DNA of 64,000 bases from an uncultured Tateyamaria sp. Its GTDB lineage: Bacteria > Pseudomonadota > Alphaproteobacteria > Rhodobacterales > Rhodobacteraceae. Below are positions 17,538 to 27,905 of this stretch, piece after piece (position 1 is the stretch's first letter; each line of letters opens with the position of its first letter). The notes under the pieces are model-generated. The model saw nothing but the letters and a program-made list of their open reading frames with translations. It was not told the DNA's origin and ran no database searches. The translations under genes and the position numbers were made by a program. The DNA is taken from NCBI GenBank assembly GCA_905480645.1, contig CAJQRC010000004.1:62001-126000 (forward strand), given 5' to 3'.

Positions 17538-19343
17538 TCAGTAAACGCGCTCTTTTGGTGCAATTTTTTTGAGGTCGATACCACCTTCGTTATGGCTAGT
17601 CAGTGGATTTAAATGAACACCTCTGAAACCTAACGAAGCTTGATTTTCTTTGAACCAAATAAGGCTGTGTTTGCGCCAATTTTGATCATCACGATCCGGA
17701 TAATCTTCTTGCGCGTGTGCGCCCCTACTCTCCTTCCGCGCCGCCGCTGCAGTTATCGTGGCTACAGCGTTCGGCATAAGATTAGTCAGCTCTAACGTTT
17801 CCATGAGATCGGAGTTCCAAACCAGTGAGGTATCAGTAACCTTCAAATCACTTTGCTTGGCGGAGACATCTTCCATCTTTGCCTGCCCATCCGCGAGCGT
17901 CTTATCAGTGCGGAAGACGGCTGCATCAGCCTGCATTGTCTTTTGCATTTCGAGGCGCAATTCAGCCGTTGGCACGTGTCCCGAGGCATATCTTAAACCA
18001 TCAAATCGACTAAATGCTGAATCAACAGAACGTTGATTTGGTACCGGAACAGGAGCATTCGGATCTACGATCTTACCAGCACGAATTGCCGCCGCCCTAC
18101 CAAAAACGACAAGATCAATAAGTGAATTAGAACCAAGGCGATTAGCACCATGCACTGAGGCACAACCTGCCTCACCCACCGCCATAAGGCCTGGAGATAC
18201 ATTATCTGATTTATCCTTTGTTGGAGCCAGAACTTCACCCCAGTAGTTTGTTGGAATGCCACCCATGTTATAATGAACAGTAGGTAAGACCGGGATCGGC
18301 TCCTTCGTCAAATCAACACCAGCAAAAACTCTTGCAGACTCGCTGATACCTGGCAGCCGCAAATCCAAAGTTTCCTTTGGCAAATGATTGAGATGTAGAT
18401 GAATATGATCGTTTTGCTCGCCCACACCTCGCCCTTCACGGATCTCCATCGTCATACATCGACTGACAACATCACGACTTGCCAAATCTTTATAGGTTGG
18501 AGCGTAGCGTTCCATGAACCGTTCACCTTCAGAATTAGTCAGATATCCACCTTCTCCCCGTGCCCCTTCAGTAATTAAACAACCAGCCCCATAGATGCCT
18601 GTTGGATGAAATTGAACAAATTCCATATCCTGCAACGGCAGACCAGCTCTTGCTGTCATTCCACCACCGTCACCAGTACAGGTGTGTGCGGAGGTAGCTG
18701 AGAAATATGCCCGTCCATACCCACCAGTAGCTAATACAACCATTTTAGCGCTAAAAAGATGCATCGTGCCGTCATCTAGTTTCCAACATAACACTCCCTG
18801 ACAAACGCCATCTTCTGACATGATCAAATCAATCGCAAAATATTCAATATAGAACTCAGCATTATTTTTGAGTGACTGACCATAAAGTGTATGCAAGATG
18901 GCATGCCCGGTCCGGTCAGCAGCGGCGCAGGTTCTTTGAACAGGAGGCCCTTCTCCAAATTGTGTTGTATGACCACCAAATGGACGTTGGTAAATCTTGC
19001 CGTCTTCTGTCCTTGAGAAAGGAACCCCATAGTGTTCTAATTCGTAGACCGCCTTAGGCGCTTCGCGGGCTAGATACTCCATAGCATCTGTGTCACCCAG
19101 CCAATCTGATCCTTTTACGGTATCATACATGTGCCACTGCCAATTATCGGGTCCCATGTTAGCAAGGCTAGCCGCGATACCACCCTGCGCAGCAACGGTA
19201 TGCGAACGGGTCGGAAACACTTTAGTGATACATGCAGTACGTAATCCTTGTTCCGCCATTCCAAGCGTCGCACGCAAGCCAGCGCCACCAGCGCCGACCA
19301 CAACTACGTCATATTCATGTCGTTCATAATCATAAGCAGCCAT
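17538..19343 (-). CDS. sdhA: Succinate dehydrogenase flavoprotein subunit
   Basis: Catalytic subunit of complex II: oxidises succinate to fumarate and passes electrons to SdhB. It has 601 residues, normal length. Seen: FAD-binding [20 protein letters not shown] (about 14-33), the covalent-FAD histidine region [40 protein letters not shown], and the active-site stretch [21 protein letters not shown]-terminal [17 protein letters not shown] is typical. ATG 19343 has AGGAGG six nt upstream. It follows sdhD, with the two small genes then sdhB downstream on one likely transcript. Confidence 0.97.
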   Translation of the reverse strand: MAAYDYERHEYDVVVVGAGGAGLRATLGMAEQGLRTACITKVFPTRSHTVAAQGGIAASLANMGPDNWQWHMYDTVKGSDWLGDTDAMEYLAREAPKAVYELEHYGVPFSRTEDGKIYQRPFGGHTTQFGEGPPVQRTCAAADRTGHAILHTLYGQSLKNNAEFYIEYFAIDLIMSEDGVCQGVLCWKLDDGTMHLFSAKMVVLATGGYGRAYFSATSAHTCTGDGGGMTARAGLPLQDMEFVQFHPTGIYGAGCLITEGARGEGGYLTNSEGERFMERYAPTYKDLASRDVVSRCMTMEIREGRGVGEQNDHIHLHLNHLPKETLDLRLPGISESARVFAGVDLTKEPIPVLPTVHYNMGGIPTNYWGEVLAPTKDKSDNVSPGLMAVGEAGCASVHGANRLGSNSLIDLVVFGRAAAIRAGKIVDPNAPVPVPNQRSVDSAFSRFDGLRYASGHVPTAELRLEMQKTMQADAAVFRTDKTLADGQAKMEDVSAKQSDLKVTDTSLVWNSDLMETLELTNLMPNAVATITAAAARKESRGAHAQEDYPDRDDQNWRKHSLIWFKENQASLGFRGVHLNPLTSHNEGGIDLKKIAPKERVY

Positions 19344-19415
19344 ATTACAGCCTCCTATCGGTTAAAGCGTAATCCACGCTTTGAAATCCATTACAGCAGA
19401 GTTCATAGCCATTTT

Positions 19416-19787
19416 TTACAGTGCGAGCCGCGCTATCGCGAACAAACCCGTGGCAATTGCTCCATAGCTTACACAAATCATCCCAACTATAAGTAATTTT
19501 TGCACCCTACCATGTACATAGTCTTCTATCAGAACTTGGACACCATCTTTGAAATGTAAAAAACTAACTGTTATAGTAAGTGCTGCTACAATAGCGGGGA
19601 ACGGACGTTCAAAATAAGCTAATACAACATCATGGGGTTCGCCTAACCTTGGACCGAAGGTAAATAAGAAAAGAGGAATTAAAATCAATAAGCCCACACT
19701 GCTTACCTTCATAGCCCAAAAATGCGCTGTACCAGTTTTAGCAGAACCCGCACCAATAGCACGTTTACGGTCAGTAAGATATCTCAT
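19416..19787 (-). CDS. sdhD: Succinate dehydrogenase membrane anchor subunit
   Basis: Inner-membrane anchor of complex II, 123 residues with three predicted helices (about 26-46, 58-78 and 95-118). Start chosen at the ATG 19787, giving MRYLTDRKRAIGAGSAKTGT, the usual alphaproteobacterial SdhD N-terminus, preceded by AAGGGG; a longer frame reaching 19856 overlaps sdhC and lacks support. The motif HFKDGVQVLIEDYVHG contains the conserved residues near the heme/quinone site. Starts 12 nt after the sdhC stop. Confidence 0.9.
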   Translation of the reverse strand: MRYLTDRKRAIGAGSAKTGTAHFWAMKVSSVGLLILIPLFLFTFGPRLGEPHDVVLAYFERPFPAIVAALTITVSFLHFKDGVQVLIEDYVHGRVQKLLIVGMICVSYGAIATGLFAIARLAL

Positions 19788-19798
19788 GAGAAACCCCT

Positions 19799-20179
19799 TT
19801 AAACGATAATTATTGTGATTAGGCTCAAAGCCAACGATCCAATAACTACCGCCCACCCCATTTTTTCAGCTGTCTCAATTTCTAATCCTAAGCCACTGTC
19901 CCAAATTAAATGACGTAGGCCAGCGAGCGTGTGATACCAAAGGCCCCAAAGCGATAGAACCATAACAGCAGAACCCAGATTACTCGTCAGCAACCAATCT
20001 GCTAATGCAAAATACTCAGGCGACGTCGCTGCAGCCAAAAACCACCCAACCACGAGCAATGAAGACACTAAAAGAGCATTGCCTGTAATCCGCGTCAATA
20101 TTGACGTCACGGATGTCAGTTGTGGACGATATATAGCCAAATGCGGCGATAGTGGGCGTTTACCTCGGTTGACGTCAGT
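19799..20179 (-). CDS. sdhC: Succinate dehydrogenase cytochrome b556 subunit
   Basis: Heme b-binding membrane subunit of complex II, 126 residues, three membrane helices. N-terminal NRGKRPLSPHLAIYRPQLTS is the SdhC signature, and HTLAGLRHLIWDSG contains the heme-ligand histidine region. Start set at ATG 20179, with AGGGG eight nt upstream; the frame extends in-frame to 20209 but those ten residues do not fit the family. First gene of the sdh operon, 200 bp downstream of mch on the same strand. Confidence 0.93.
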   Translation of the reverse strand, partial: TDVNRGKRPLSPHLAIYRPQLTSVTSILTRITGNALLVSSLLVVGWFLAAATSPEYFALADWLLTSNLGSAVMVLSLWGLWYHTLAGLRHLIWDSGLGLEIETAEKMGWAVVIGSLALSLITIIIV

Positions 20180-20304
20180 CATTCTGCATCCCCTAAATGA
20201 TTGCGCCATTCATAATGGTTTTCAAGCAAGAGTCACGCCCAGAGTAACAAATTTAACGCGGTGTTTTGGCGCAATAGTAAATTTTTGAAACCAAATTAAA
20301 CCGA

Positions 20305-20318
20305 TGTAAATCATTACA
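20305..20318. promoter_or_regulatory. Inverted repeat upstream of sdhC, possible operator
   Basis: TGTAA-ATCA-TTACA, a 14-bp imperfect-centre palindrome with 5-bp arms in the 230-bp mch-sdhC gap. Position about 125 bp before the sdhC ATG fits a regulator site, but the arms are short and no regulator is assigned. Confidence 0.3.
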
Positions 20319-20410
20319 CTTCTGATACTGCCTTACCAGTCAGTTTCTTTGGTCTGGATAAGATAAACTGAGTGACCAACCAATATTTGCATATTTCCGC
20401 ATGAAATATC

Positions 20411-21442
20411 TTACGCAGGCATCAAAGCCCAATAATCTAGGTCTAGCAAAACGTCAGGTAGATATTTTCCATCTGCACTGCGCAATTCAAATGGTGCACC
20501 ACCCTTAGTGGCAACCAATCTCAATCGTATTGCATAAACGCCCGGGGCTTTGGTTGGGGCTTTTTCTAAGACCTCTGACCAAGACCTAATAGTATCACCA
20601 TAAATGCAAGGATTCGCGTGTGATCCCCCATTCAACCCCACAATCATTTGCGCATTAGCCAAACCATTAAAAGACAGCGTTCGAGCCATAGAGATTACGT
20701 GCCCACCATAAATTAGACGACTACCTTCTGGCCTAGCCGACACATCAAAGTGTACCTTGGCTGTATTTTGCCAAAGACGTGTTGCTAACATGTGTTCCGC
20801 TTCTTCGATAGTCACACCATCAACATGGTTTATTTTTTCGCCAATTTCATAGTCGGAACAGCGATGCGGTTCACCGGCTAAGTCAAAGTCATATTTAGAA
20901 AAATCAAGTCCCTCTGGCACAACTAACTGATCAACCGATAGGGACCCAGACAGCGTCGGAATTACTGCTTCAGGAGATCGTGCATTGAGATCACTCTTGC
21001 GAACCATTACCCACCGAACGTATTCTATTACAGCCTGCTCGTTTTGATTTAGTCCTGTTGTTCGGACCCAAATCACGCCAGATTTCCCGTTCGAATTTTC
21101 TTTAATTCCGATCACTTCCGACCTTGAGCGTAAAGTATCACCAGGCCAGACTGGCGCGAGCCATCTACCCTCTGCATACCCAAGGTTGGCAAGCGCATTG
21201 AGTGAAATATCAGGCACGGTTTTGCCAAAAATAATGTGAAAAGCAACCATATCGTCTAGTGGTGACATTGGCAGCCCACAACGTTGAGCGAACAGGTCTG
21301 ACGAATAAAGAGCGTGTCGGGCTGGATAAAGCATATGATAAATTGCTCTTTCACCGCCAGAAACAGTCCTTGGTACTGCATGATTAATGACTTCCCCAAC
21401 GCAGTAGTCCTCGAAAAAACGACCCGCATTGGTCTTGGTCAT
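20411..21442 (-). CDS. mch: Mesaconyl-CoA hydratase (beta-methylmalyl-CoA dehydratase)
   Basis: Hydrates mesaconyl-C1-CoA to (2R,3S)-beta-methylmalyl-CoA in the ethylmalonyl-CoA pathway. The protein has 343 residues made of two MaoC-like hot-dog halves; FEDYCVGEVINHAVPRTV begins the first and FSKYDFDLAGEPHRCSDYEIGEKINH begins the second. The second half carries HFDVSARPEGSRLIYGGHVISMARTLSFNGLANA, typical of the family. Its ATG overlaps the DUF1737 stop (TAATG). It is last in the operon mcl2-nnrU-DUF1737-mch, directly before sdhC, the same order as in Rhodobacter. Confidence 0.93.
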   Translation of the reverse strand: MTKTNAGRFFEDYCVGEVINHAVPRTVSGGERAIYHMLYPARHALYSSDLFAQRCGLPMSPLDDMVAFHIIFGKTVPDISLNALANLGYAEGRWLAPVWPGDTLRSRSEVIGIKENSNGKSGVIWVRTTGLNQNEQAVIEYVRWVMVRKSDLNARSPEAVIPTLSGSLSVDQLVVPEGLDFSKYDFDLAGEPHRCSDYEIGEKINHVDGVTIEEAEHMLATRLWQNTAKVHFDVSARPEGSRLIYGGHVISMARTLSFNGLANAQMIVGLNGGSHANPCIYGDTIRSWSEVLEKAPTKAPGVYAIRLRLVATKGGAPFELRSADGKYLPDVLLDLDYWALMPA

Positions 21443-21645
21443 TATTGCGCTCCCAATTTTACACTCACGGTGTAATCACCTGAAACTTCTTTTGTTACGG
21501 CCTGCCCACAGCGCATCACCTGGGCCACGTGATCCCATGTTTGGGTAGGATTACCGTAAAGCACCCAACCCTTGTTAAGGGAGTCTGTCACTTTATGACA
21601 AAAAACCGCAGTGTCCTCTTCAGATAAAAACCGATAAAGTTTCAT
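21442..21645 (-). CDS. DUF1737 small protein
   Basis: Protein of 67 residues, MKLYRFLSEEDTAVFCHKVT at the start, matching the DUF1737 family of small soluble proteins with unknown function (typical feature: GWVLYGNPTQ, here about residues 24-33). Start ATG 21645 overlaps the NnrU stop as ATGA, and its stop overlaps the mch start as TAATG, so it is tightly coupled between them. A frame extended to 21678 would run into nnrU and is rejected. Confidence 0.8.
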   Translation of the reverse strand: MKLYRFLSEEDTAVFCHKVTDSLNKGWVLYGNPTQTWDHVAQVMRCGQAVTKEVSGDYTVSVKLGAQ

Positions 21646-22196
21646 ATTATAACCTGAAATGGCGAAACCCCAGCCCAATAGTGGACAGCTGCAACAACAC
21701 TGAACATGATTAGTGTGATAATGAGCAAAATAATGTCTTTCTTTGCTTCACCTGGCTCCGGACGTTTCCAGTTTGGCTCAGACCGATTAATCAGGACAAC
21801 TGATCCAACAGCCCAACCCAATAAACCCCCAAATAGAATGATAGAAGCAAGGTCACCATTTACCAAAAGATGTGCAATGGCCCAAATTTTTACCGCCGTA
21901 AGCTGTGGATGGCGCAGTTTACCTCGAAGACGACCAGATGTAGCGGACATTCCATATACAAAAAATGCTAACAGCATTAAAATGTTGTTAATGTGTACCA
22001 TGAAACTTGGGGGTGACCAAACTGGGATTAATTCTGCCCAACGATAACCAAAAATCATCGCAAACAGTCCGATTAGTATAATAAAAGCGATAACAACTTT
22101 ACCACCTTTTCCCAAACTAGCACGCTGTTCATTTGCCAGTCTTTTGAAGAAGTGTGCCATTATCCACAAAACAAGACCAAGGATCAAAAGGAGCAT
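21642..22196 (-). CDS. NnrU family membrane protein
   Basis: Polytopic membrane protein of 184 residues, about five hydrophobic helices, with the NnrU-like stretch RLRGKLRHPQLTAVKIWAIAHLLVNGDLASIILFGG (around residues 88-123). NnrU relatives were first linked to nitrite/NO reduction, and the wider family includes the carotenoid isomerase-like 15-cis-zeta-carotene isomerase Z-ISO, which binds heme; neither role can be assigned here. It overlaps mcl2 (TAATG) and DUF1737 (ATGA), so it is made together with ethylmalonyl-CoA enzymes, as in other Rhodobacterales. Confidence 0.85.
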   Translation of the reverse strand: MLLLILGLVLWIMAHFFKRLANEQRASLGKGGKVVIAFIILIGLFAMIFGYRWAELIPVWSPPSFMVHINNILMLLAFFVYGMSATSGRLRGKLRHPQLTAVKIWAIAHLLVNGDLASIILFGGLLGWAVGSVVLINRSEPNWKRPEPGEAKKDIILLIITLIMFSVVAAVHYWAGVSPFQVII

Positions 22197-23056
22197 TAAA
22201 TCATTTCCTCTGCTAGAGCAGTTATAGCTTTAGCCTTTTCTAGAGTGTCGCGCGCAGTCTCAATGTGTAAACTTTCAACTATTCGTCCATCCACGACCGC
22301 AATGCTTTTACCATTCGCCTCAACTTCTTCAAAAGCTCTAATCTGGCGATGAGCCAGTTCTAAATCCTCATCTGATGGAGAAAAGACCGCATTTGCAATG
22401 GCTAGCTGTGCTGGATGTATTACGGTCTTGCCATCAAAGCCCATATCTCTGCCCTGTTCACACTCCAATGATAGTCCGTCTTCATCTTTGAAGGCGTTAT
22501 ACACACCATCAACAATAGCTATTTTATGTGCTTTAGCCGCAAGCAAACACAATCCCAACCCAGTCACCATTGGCAAACGGTCTACTCTAGAACGGCCTTG
22601 TAATTCTTTGTTTAAATCGTTCGTGCCCATTACCATTGCTTGTAGAAGTGGATGGGTTGCAATTTGCCCAGCGTTCAGCATGCCTAATGGAGTTTCCATC
22701 ATTGCCCAAATCGGAGTGTCAATTGTCAATTCGCTCAATTCACTCAGGTCATCATAAGATGAAACCTTTGGAAGCAAAATCGCTCCTGCACCCATTCTTC
22801 GAGCAGCTTTTGCATCATCGATACCCCACTCTGTATCTATTGCGTTAATGCGAACGATAAGAAAACGAGAACCATAGCCTCCAACGGTTAGAGCCTCAGA
22901 TAATATTTCCCGAGCAGTCTCTTTTTCTTCGATGGAAACAGCATCCTCTAAATCGAAAATTAATGCATCAGCAGGCAGACCACGAGCTTTATCAACCGCA
23001 CGAGCATTCGAACATGGAATGTACAACACAGAACGTAACGGGCGGATAAAGGACAT
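22196..23056 (-). CDS. mcl2: CitE-like CoA ester hydrolase/lyase, probably (3S)-malyl-CoA thioesterase
   Basis: Member of the HpcH/HpaI/CitE family, 286 residues. Seen: RSVLYIPCSNARAVDKA, LIFDLEDAV with the metal-binding acid, VRINAIDTEW, MMETPLGMLNA and GTNDLNKEL. It is shorter than the malyl-CoA/beta-methylmalyl-CoA lyase Mcl1 (about 318) and lacks its N-terminal features. In Rhodobacter sphaeroides the gene at this place, upstream of nnrU-DUF1737-mch, is the (3S)-malyl-CoA thioesterase Mcl2, which releases malate from malyl-CoA. The assignment rests on length and synteny; a lyase activity is not excluded. First gene of a four-gene overlapping operon. Confidence 0.8.
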   Translation of the reverse strand: MSFIRPLRSVLYIPCSNARAVDKARGLPADALIFDLEDAVSIEEKETAREILSEALTVGGYGSRFLIVRINAIDTEWGIDDAKAARRMGAGAILLPKVSSYDDLSELSELTIDTPIWAMMETPLGMLNAGQIATHPLLQAMVMGTNDLNKELQGRSRVDRLPMVTGLGLCLLAAKAHKIAIVDGVYNAFKDEDGLSLECEQGRDMGFDGKTVIHPAQLAIANAVFSPSDEDLELAHRQIRAFEEVEANGKSIAVVDGRIVESLHIETARDTLEKAKAITALAEEMI

Positions 23057-23272
23057 GGAGACTAACTCTTATTTTATTATTTGGTGCGATAAGGGACATT
23101 TAATTGGCAAAAGTTCAAGACTTGATTGCCGCATTGCAGAAAAAACACATAACGGGGCGCAACACCTCTGTCTAAACAATGTTGAACTAAATCGAAATTT
23201 TAAATACATGACGAGGAAGTTCACTCCCGTGCTATAGATCGAAATATTCAAGTTAATATGCGTAATAATTTA

Positions 23273-24028
23273 TTAGGTTAAACCATCCCAAATAAGTTTG
23301 GCACCTGTTCCTAGCAAAAGTACATAAGTTAATAAGAAAAAAGCACGTTCTGGCATTAAGTGATGTGCTTTCACCCCAAGCCATACCCCTAACAAGGCAA
23401 ATGGTGCCAGCACAAGGTTAGCCATACCTGTTTCTACAGTGAACAAACCTAGAAAAGCATAAGGCAGAAATTTTGCAACATTAATAATCCAAAAGACTAA
23501 AACTGTGCTAGCTTGGTATTCAGTTTTGTTAGGTTTAAGCGACAGCAGGTAGAGGGCTGCGGGAGGACCACCTGCATGACTAACAAAACTGGTAAATCCA
23601 GCCACTAACCCTGCTAAAGCACCAGCCCATTTGGGCAAACTTTGCGCTGCTACACGCACCCAACCGCGTTCCACGGAGACTTGCCACATTACAAATGCTA
23701 CTGAGATGATACCAATTATTACTCGGAATACATCTGCGTCAGTTCGGGCATACAGAGCGGCTCCAATTATAATACCGGGTAAAGCACCTAAGATTAATAT
23801 TATTGAAGCGCGCAAATTCCACTTACCCCAATAAGACCATAATGCGGCAACATCCATAAGCATCAGAATTGGAAGCATAACTGCCAAAGCAATCCCGGGA
23901 TCAACAACTAATGCCAGAATCGATGCGGAAACAAATGCGGCTCCGGAACCGAATCCACCCTTGGATACACCCGCAAAAACTACTGCGGGGGCGGCCACCA
24001 CAAAAAAACTCAATGTAAGCTCAAGCAC
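23273..24028 (-). CDS. TSUP (TauE/SafE) family membrane permease
   Basis: Second TSUP protein of the window, 251 residues, with about eight hydrophobic segments and the two family motifs FAGVSKGGFGSGAAFVSASIL (about 18-38) and AGFTSFVSHAGGPPAALYLL (about 140-160). It is more like the short YfcA-type members than the 5.2-kb paralogue. Start is GTG 24028 with GGAAAA eight nt upstream. It stands alone between mcl2 and the divergent mdh. Substrate unknown; organic anion or sulfite export is the family role. Confidence 0.85.
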   Translation of the reverse strand: MLELTLSFFVVAAPAVVFAGVSKGGFGSGAAFVSASILALVVDPGIALAVMLPILMLMDVAALWSYWGKWNLRASIILILGALPGIIIGAALYARTDADVFRVIIGIISVAFVMWQVSVERGWVRVAAQSLPKWAGALAGLVAGFTSFVSHAGGPPAALYLLSLKPNKTEYQASTVLVFWIINVAKFLPYAFLGLFTVETGMANLVLAPFALLGVWLGVKAHHLMPERAFFLLTYVLLLGTGAKLIWDGLT

Positions 24029-24150
24029 TGTAATTTTCCGAAATAGCCCACGTCTTTAATCCCTTAACCCTTAAATAGCAGCCAGACCAGTAATCATATA
24101 AAAATGTGCCGCAGCGCAGCGCTCTTGCGTCACAGCCCAACTCGGGCTAG

Positions 24151-25155
<1,005 letters not shown>

Positions 25156-25653
25156 ACCGGTCAATCCCCACAAACAAACTCTTTTAATAATGGGTCTTTT
25201 CAACGATCGAACTATCAAATCGGCGGCTAAAAATGAGGATTTATAGCTCGCCATAAAATATCGTATCCAAAGTTGGAATATCAGATATATAAACCACTGT
25301 TCCCACATGTACGTCTGCGGCCACTTGATTACCAATTACTAGGCCAAATCTTCTTCGATTACATCAGCTGCAGGGTATAAGAATTGCCTTAATACACAAT
25401 TATTTTTATTTATTTGACTGAATTAATGAGCTAATTTTTCCCAAACTATTAAGCTTCAATATTTGATTTTTAAGTATTGTTAAATTTCAATCATGACCAA
25501 GGTAGAGGATTTGTGATCACAGTTTTGCAGCTGTGATCACAAAATGATAAATTCTTTTAAAAATTCTATCAATTTGTGTTTTAATCATTTACCAGAACCT
25601 TGATCCTATATGAAACAGTTCGCAGCAAATGCACTTATCCGGGACGGTCGGCC
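25156..25653. other. Long mdh-sucC intergenic region
   Basis: AT-rich 498-bp gap, unusually long inside a TCA cluster. The first half shows no gene and no clear terminator after mdh. The second half contains the twin palindrome listed separately and about 110 bp of leader before sucC. This points to a separate, regulated promoter for sucCDAB-lpd. A minus-strand frame across the mdh 3' end is a shadow. Confidence 0.6.
25511..25543. promoter_or_regulatory. Twin palindromic operator (2 x TGTGATCACA) upstream of sucC
   Basis: TGTGATCACA is its own reverse complement and appears twice, at 25512-25521 and 25532-25541, exactly 20 bp apart, nearly two helical turns. Flanks extend the pair into one larger inverted repeat with 13-bp arms and an 8-nt spacer. 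The two copies could bind two dimers of one regulator on the same DNA face; the RNA could instead form a 13-bp stem. The site lies 112 bp before the sucC ATG. It is not a canonical CRP site (which has a 6-bp gap between TGTGA and TCACA). Confidence 0.65.
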
Positions 25654-26847
25654 ATGAATATTCATGAATACCAAGCCAAAGCTCTTTTACGCAGTTATGG
25701 AGCACCAGTCTCAGACGGACGGTTAGTCCTTCGGGCAGAAGATGCCAAGACCGCAGCAGGAGAGCTTGATGGCCCCCTGTGGGTGATAAAAGCACAGATC
25801 CACGCTGGAGGCCGTGGCAAAGGCAAGTTTTTAGAACCCGATGCCGGCAAAAAGGGCGGAGTTCGCATAACAAATTCGGTTGAAGAAGCCGCTGAGGAAA
25901 CAAAGAGAATGTTGGGGCGGACGCTTGTCACGCATCAGACCGGGCCTGTTGGCAAGCAGGTCAATCGCATATACATAGAGGACGGTTCAGGCATTGAGAA
26001 AGAATTGTATATTGCTCTGCTGGTTGATCGTCAAACAAGCCGTGTAAGCTTCGTCTGCTCTACAGAGGGTGGTATGGACATTGAAGATATTGCAGCATCC
26101 ACACCAAATAAGATTCTTAACTTTTCAGTAGACACCGCTGCCGGTTATCAAGCATTTCACGGCCGGCGAATTGCTTTCTCATTGGGACTAAAAGAAAAAC
26201 AAATTAAACAATGCGTTAGTTTAATGTCTATACTATACAAAATCTTCATCGAAAAAGATATGGAAATGCTCGAAATTAACCCACTTATCGTAACGGATAA
26301 GGGAGATTTAAAAGTACTTGATGCTAAAATTTCATTTGATGGCAACGCACTATATCGTCATGCCGAAATAACTGAGTTACGCGATGAAACTGAAGAAGAT
26401 CCCAAAGAACTTGCAGCCTCTAAATACGATTTAAACTACATTGCATTAGATGGTGAAATCGGATGCATGGTAAACGGTGCCGGGCTCGCCATGGCCACTA
26501 TGGACATTATCAAGCTTTACGGCGCCGAACCGGCAAACTTTCTTGATGTCGGTGGCGGTGCCACTACGGAGAAAGTGACAGAAGCATTCAAGATTATTAC
26601 GTCTGACCCTCAAGTCAAAGGTATTTTAGTCAATATCTTTGGCGGTATCATGCGCTGCGATGTGATAGCGGAAGGAGTCGTAGCCGCCGTAAAAGAAATG
26701 GGTCTAAAAGTACCACTTGTTGTTCGCTTGGAAGGCACTAACGTACAGCAAGGTAAAAATATTATAAATAATTCTGGCCTTGATGTGATTGCCGCTGATG
26801 ATCTCAAAGACGGAGCGCAAAAAATAGTACAAGCAGTCAAAGGGTGA
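25654..26847 (+). CDS. sucC: Succinyl-CoA ligase, beta subunit (ADP/GDP-forming)
   Basis: ATP-grasp subunit of succinyl-CoA synthetase, 397 residues from [12 protein letters not shown], the exact family start; the frame opens upstream to a TTG at 25600 but those 18 residues do not fit. Seen: [15 protein letters not shown] (nucleotide binding, about 43-57), [45 protein letters not shown], and [13 protein letters not shown] near the C-terminus. Followed 58 bp later by sucD. Likely controlled through the twin palindrome upstream. Confidence 0.96.
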   Translation: MNIHEYQAKALLRSYGAPVSDGRLVLRAEDAKTAAGELDGPLWVIKAQIHAGGRGKGKFLEPDAGKKGGVRITNSVEEAAEETKRMLGRTLVTHQTGPVGKQVNRIYIEDGSGIEKELYIALLVDRQTSRVSFVCSTEGGMDIEDIAASTPNKILNFSVDTAAGYQAFHGRRIAFSLGLKEKQIKQCVSLMSILYKIFIEKDMEMLEINPLIVTDKGDLKVLDAKISFDGNALYRHAEITELRDETEEDPKELAASKYDLNYIALDGEIGCMVNGAGLAMATMDIIKLYGAEPANFLDVGGGATTEKVTEAFKIITSDPQVKGILVNIFGGIMRCDVIAEGVVAAVKEMGLKVPLVVRLEGTNVQQGKNIINNSGLDVIAADDLKDGAQKIVQAVKG

Positions 26848-26905
26848 CTGCCATTGCTAACTATAATCTTTCAGAACATCGGTAATACCCAAGGAGAGGC
26901 TGGAA

Positions 26906-27790
26906 ATGGCTGTATTAATTGACGAAAATACCAGAGTGATCTGCCAAGGTCTAACCGGATCTCAAGGGACATTCCACACAGAACAGGCAATTGCCTACGG
27001 CACCAAAGTGGTTGGCGGAGTTACACCCGGAAAAGGAGGTATGAGCCACCTCAATTTACCAGTTTTCAATTCAGTTTATGAAGCAATGAAGATGACCAAA
27101 GCGAATGCGTCAGTAATCTATGTCCCTCCACCATTTGCAGCAGACTCGATTATGGAAGCTATAGACGCTGAGGTGCCTCTAATCATATGTATTACTGAAG
27201 GCATTCCAGTGCTTGACATGGTGAAAGTGGTCCGGGCACTTGAGGGCTCAAAATCGCGTCTAATAGGCCCAAACTGTCCCGGTGTGATTACACCAGACAA
27301 ATGCAAAATTGGCATCATGCCCGGTCATATTCATAAGCGTGGATCATGTGGTGTTGTATCTCGCTCTGGCACGCTGACATACGAAGCAGTGAAACAAACC
27401 AGTGATCTTGGAATTGGCCAGTCTACGGCTGTAGGCATTGGGGGTGACCCGATCAAAGGAACTGAACACATTGATATTCTTGAAATGTTTTTAGCAGATC
27501 CCAAAACAACATCAATAATTATGATTGGTGAAATCGGTGGTTCAGCTGAAGAAGATGCCACTCAGTTCCTTGTTGATGAGAAAAAACTGGGGCGTTGGAA
27601 ACCAACTGCTGGCTTTATAGCAGGCCGTACAGCTCCTCCCGGCCGGCGCATGGGTCACGCAGGCGCTATTGTGGCAGGTGGTACAGGTGGTGCAGAGGGT
27701 AAAATTGAGGCTATGCGAGCTGCGGGTATAACTGTGGCTGACAGCCCTGCAACACTAGGCGAAGCCGTAATGAAAGCTATCAAGAATTAA
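26906..27790 (+). CDS. sucD: Succinyl-CoA ligase, alpha subunit
   Basis: CoA-binding subunit that carries the phosphohistidine, 294 residues. Seen: [19 protein letters not shown] with the CoA-binding loop, [26 protein letters not shown] and [20 protein letters not shown], where His in MGHAGA is the phosphorylated residue. AAGGAGAGG precedes the ATG at 26906. Followed by a short leader ORF and sucA. Confidence 0.97.
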   Translation: MAVLIDENTRVICQGLTGSQGTFHTEQAIAYGTKVVGGVTPGKGGMSHLNLPVFNSVYEAMKMTKANASVIYVPPPFAADSIMEAIDAEVPLIICITEGIPVLDMVKVVRALEGSKSRLIGPNCPGVITPDKCKIGIMPGHIHKRGSCGVVSRSGTLTYEAVKQTSDLGIGQSTAVGIGGDPIKGTEHIDILEMFLADPKTTSIIMIGEIGGSAEEDATQFLVDEKKLGRWKPTAGFIAGRTAPPGRRMGHAGAIVAGGTGGAEGKIEAMRAAGITVADSPATLGEAVMKAIKN

Positions 27791-27905
27791 TGCTACGAAG
27801 ATGTCCACGACCAAACCGACAATAATACAACAGCGGGAAATAATGCACATACATTTGGGTAGAATCTCAAATTTTAAAACATAGCGATTAATCTGGAGAC
27901 CCATA

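Noticed and set aside
16197-19343. Reading the sdhA-sdhB gap as a frameshifted single gene
   Set aside because: The two small frames overlap by ATGA with separate starts, and sdhA and sdhB are each complete, so no broken gene is needed.
25511-25543. CRP/FNR site reading of the sucC palindromes
   Set aside because: CRP needs TGTGA-N6-TCACA and FNR TTGAT-N4-ATCAA; here TGTGA and TCACA abut with no gap.
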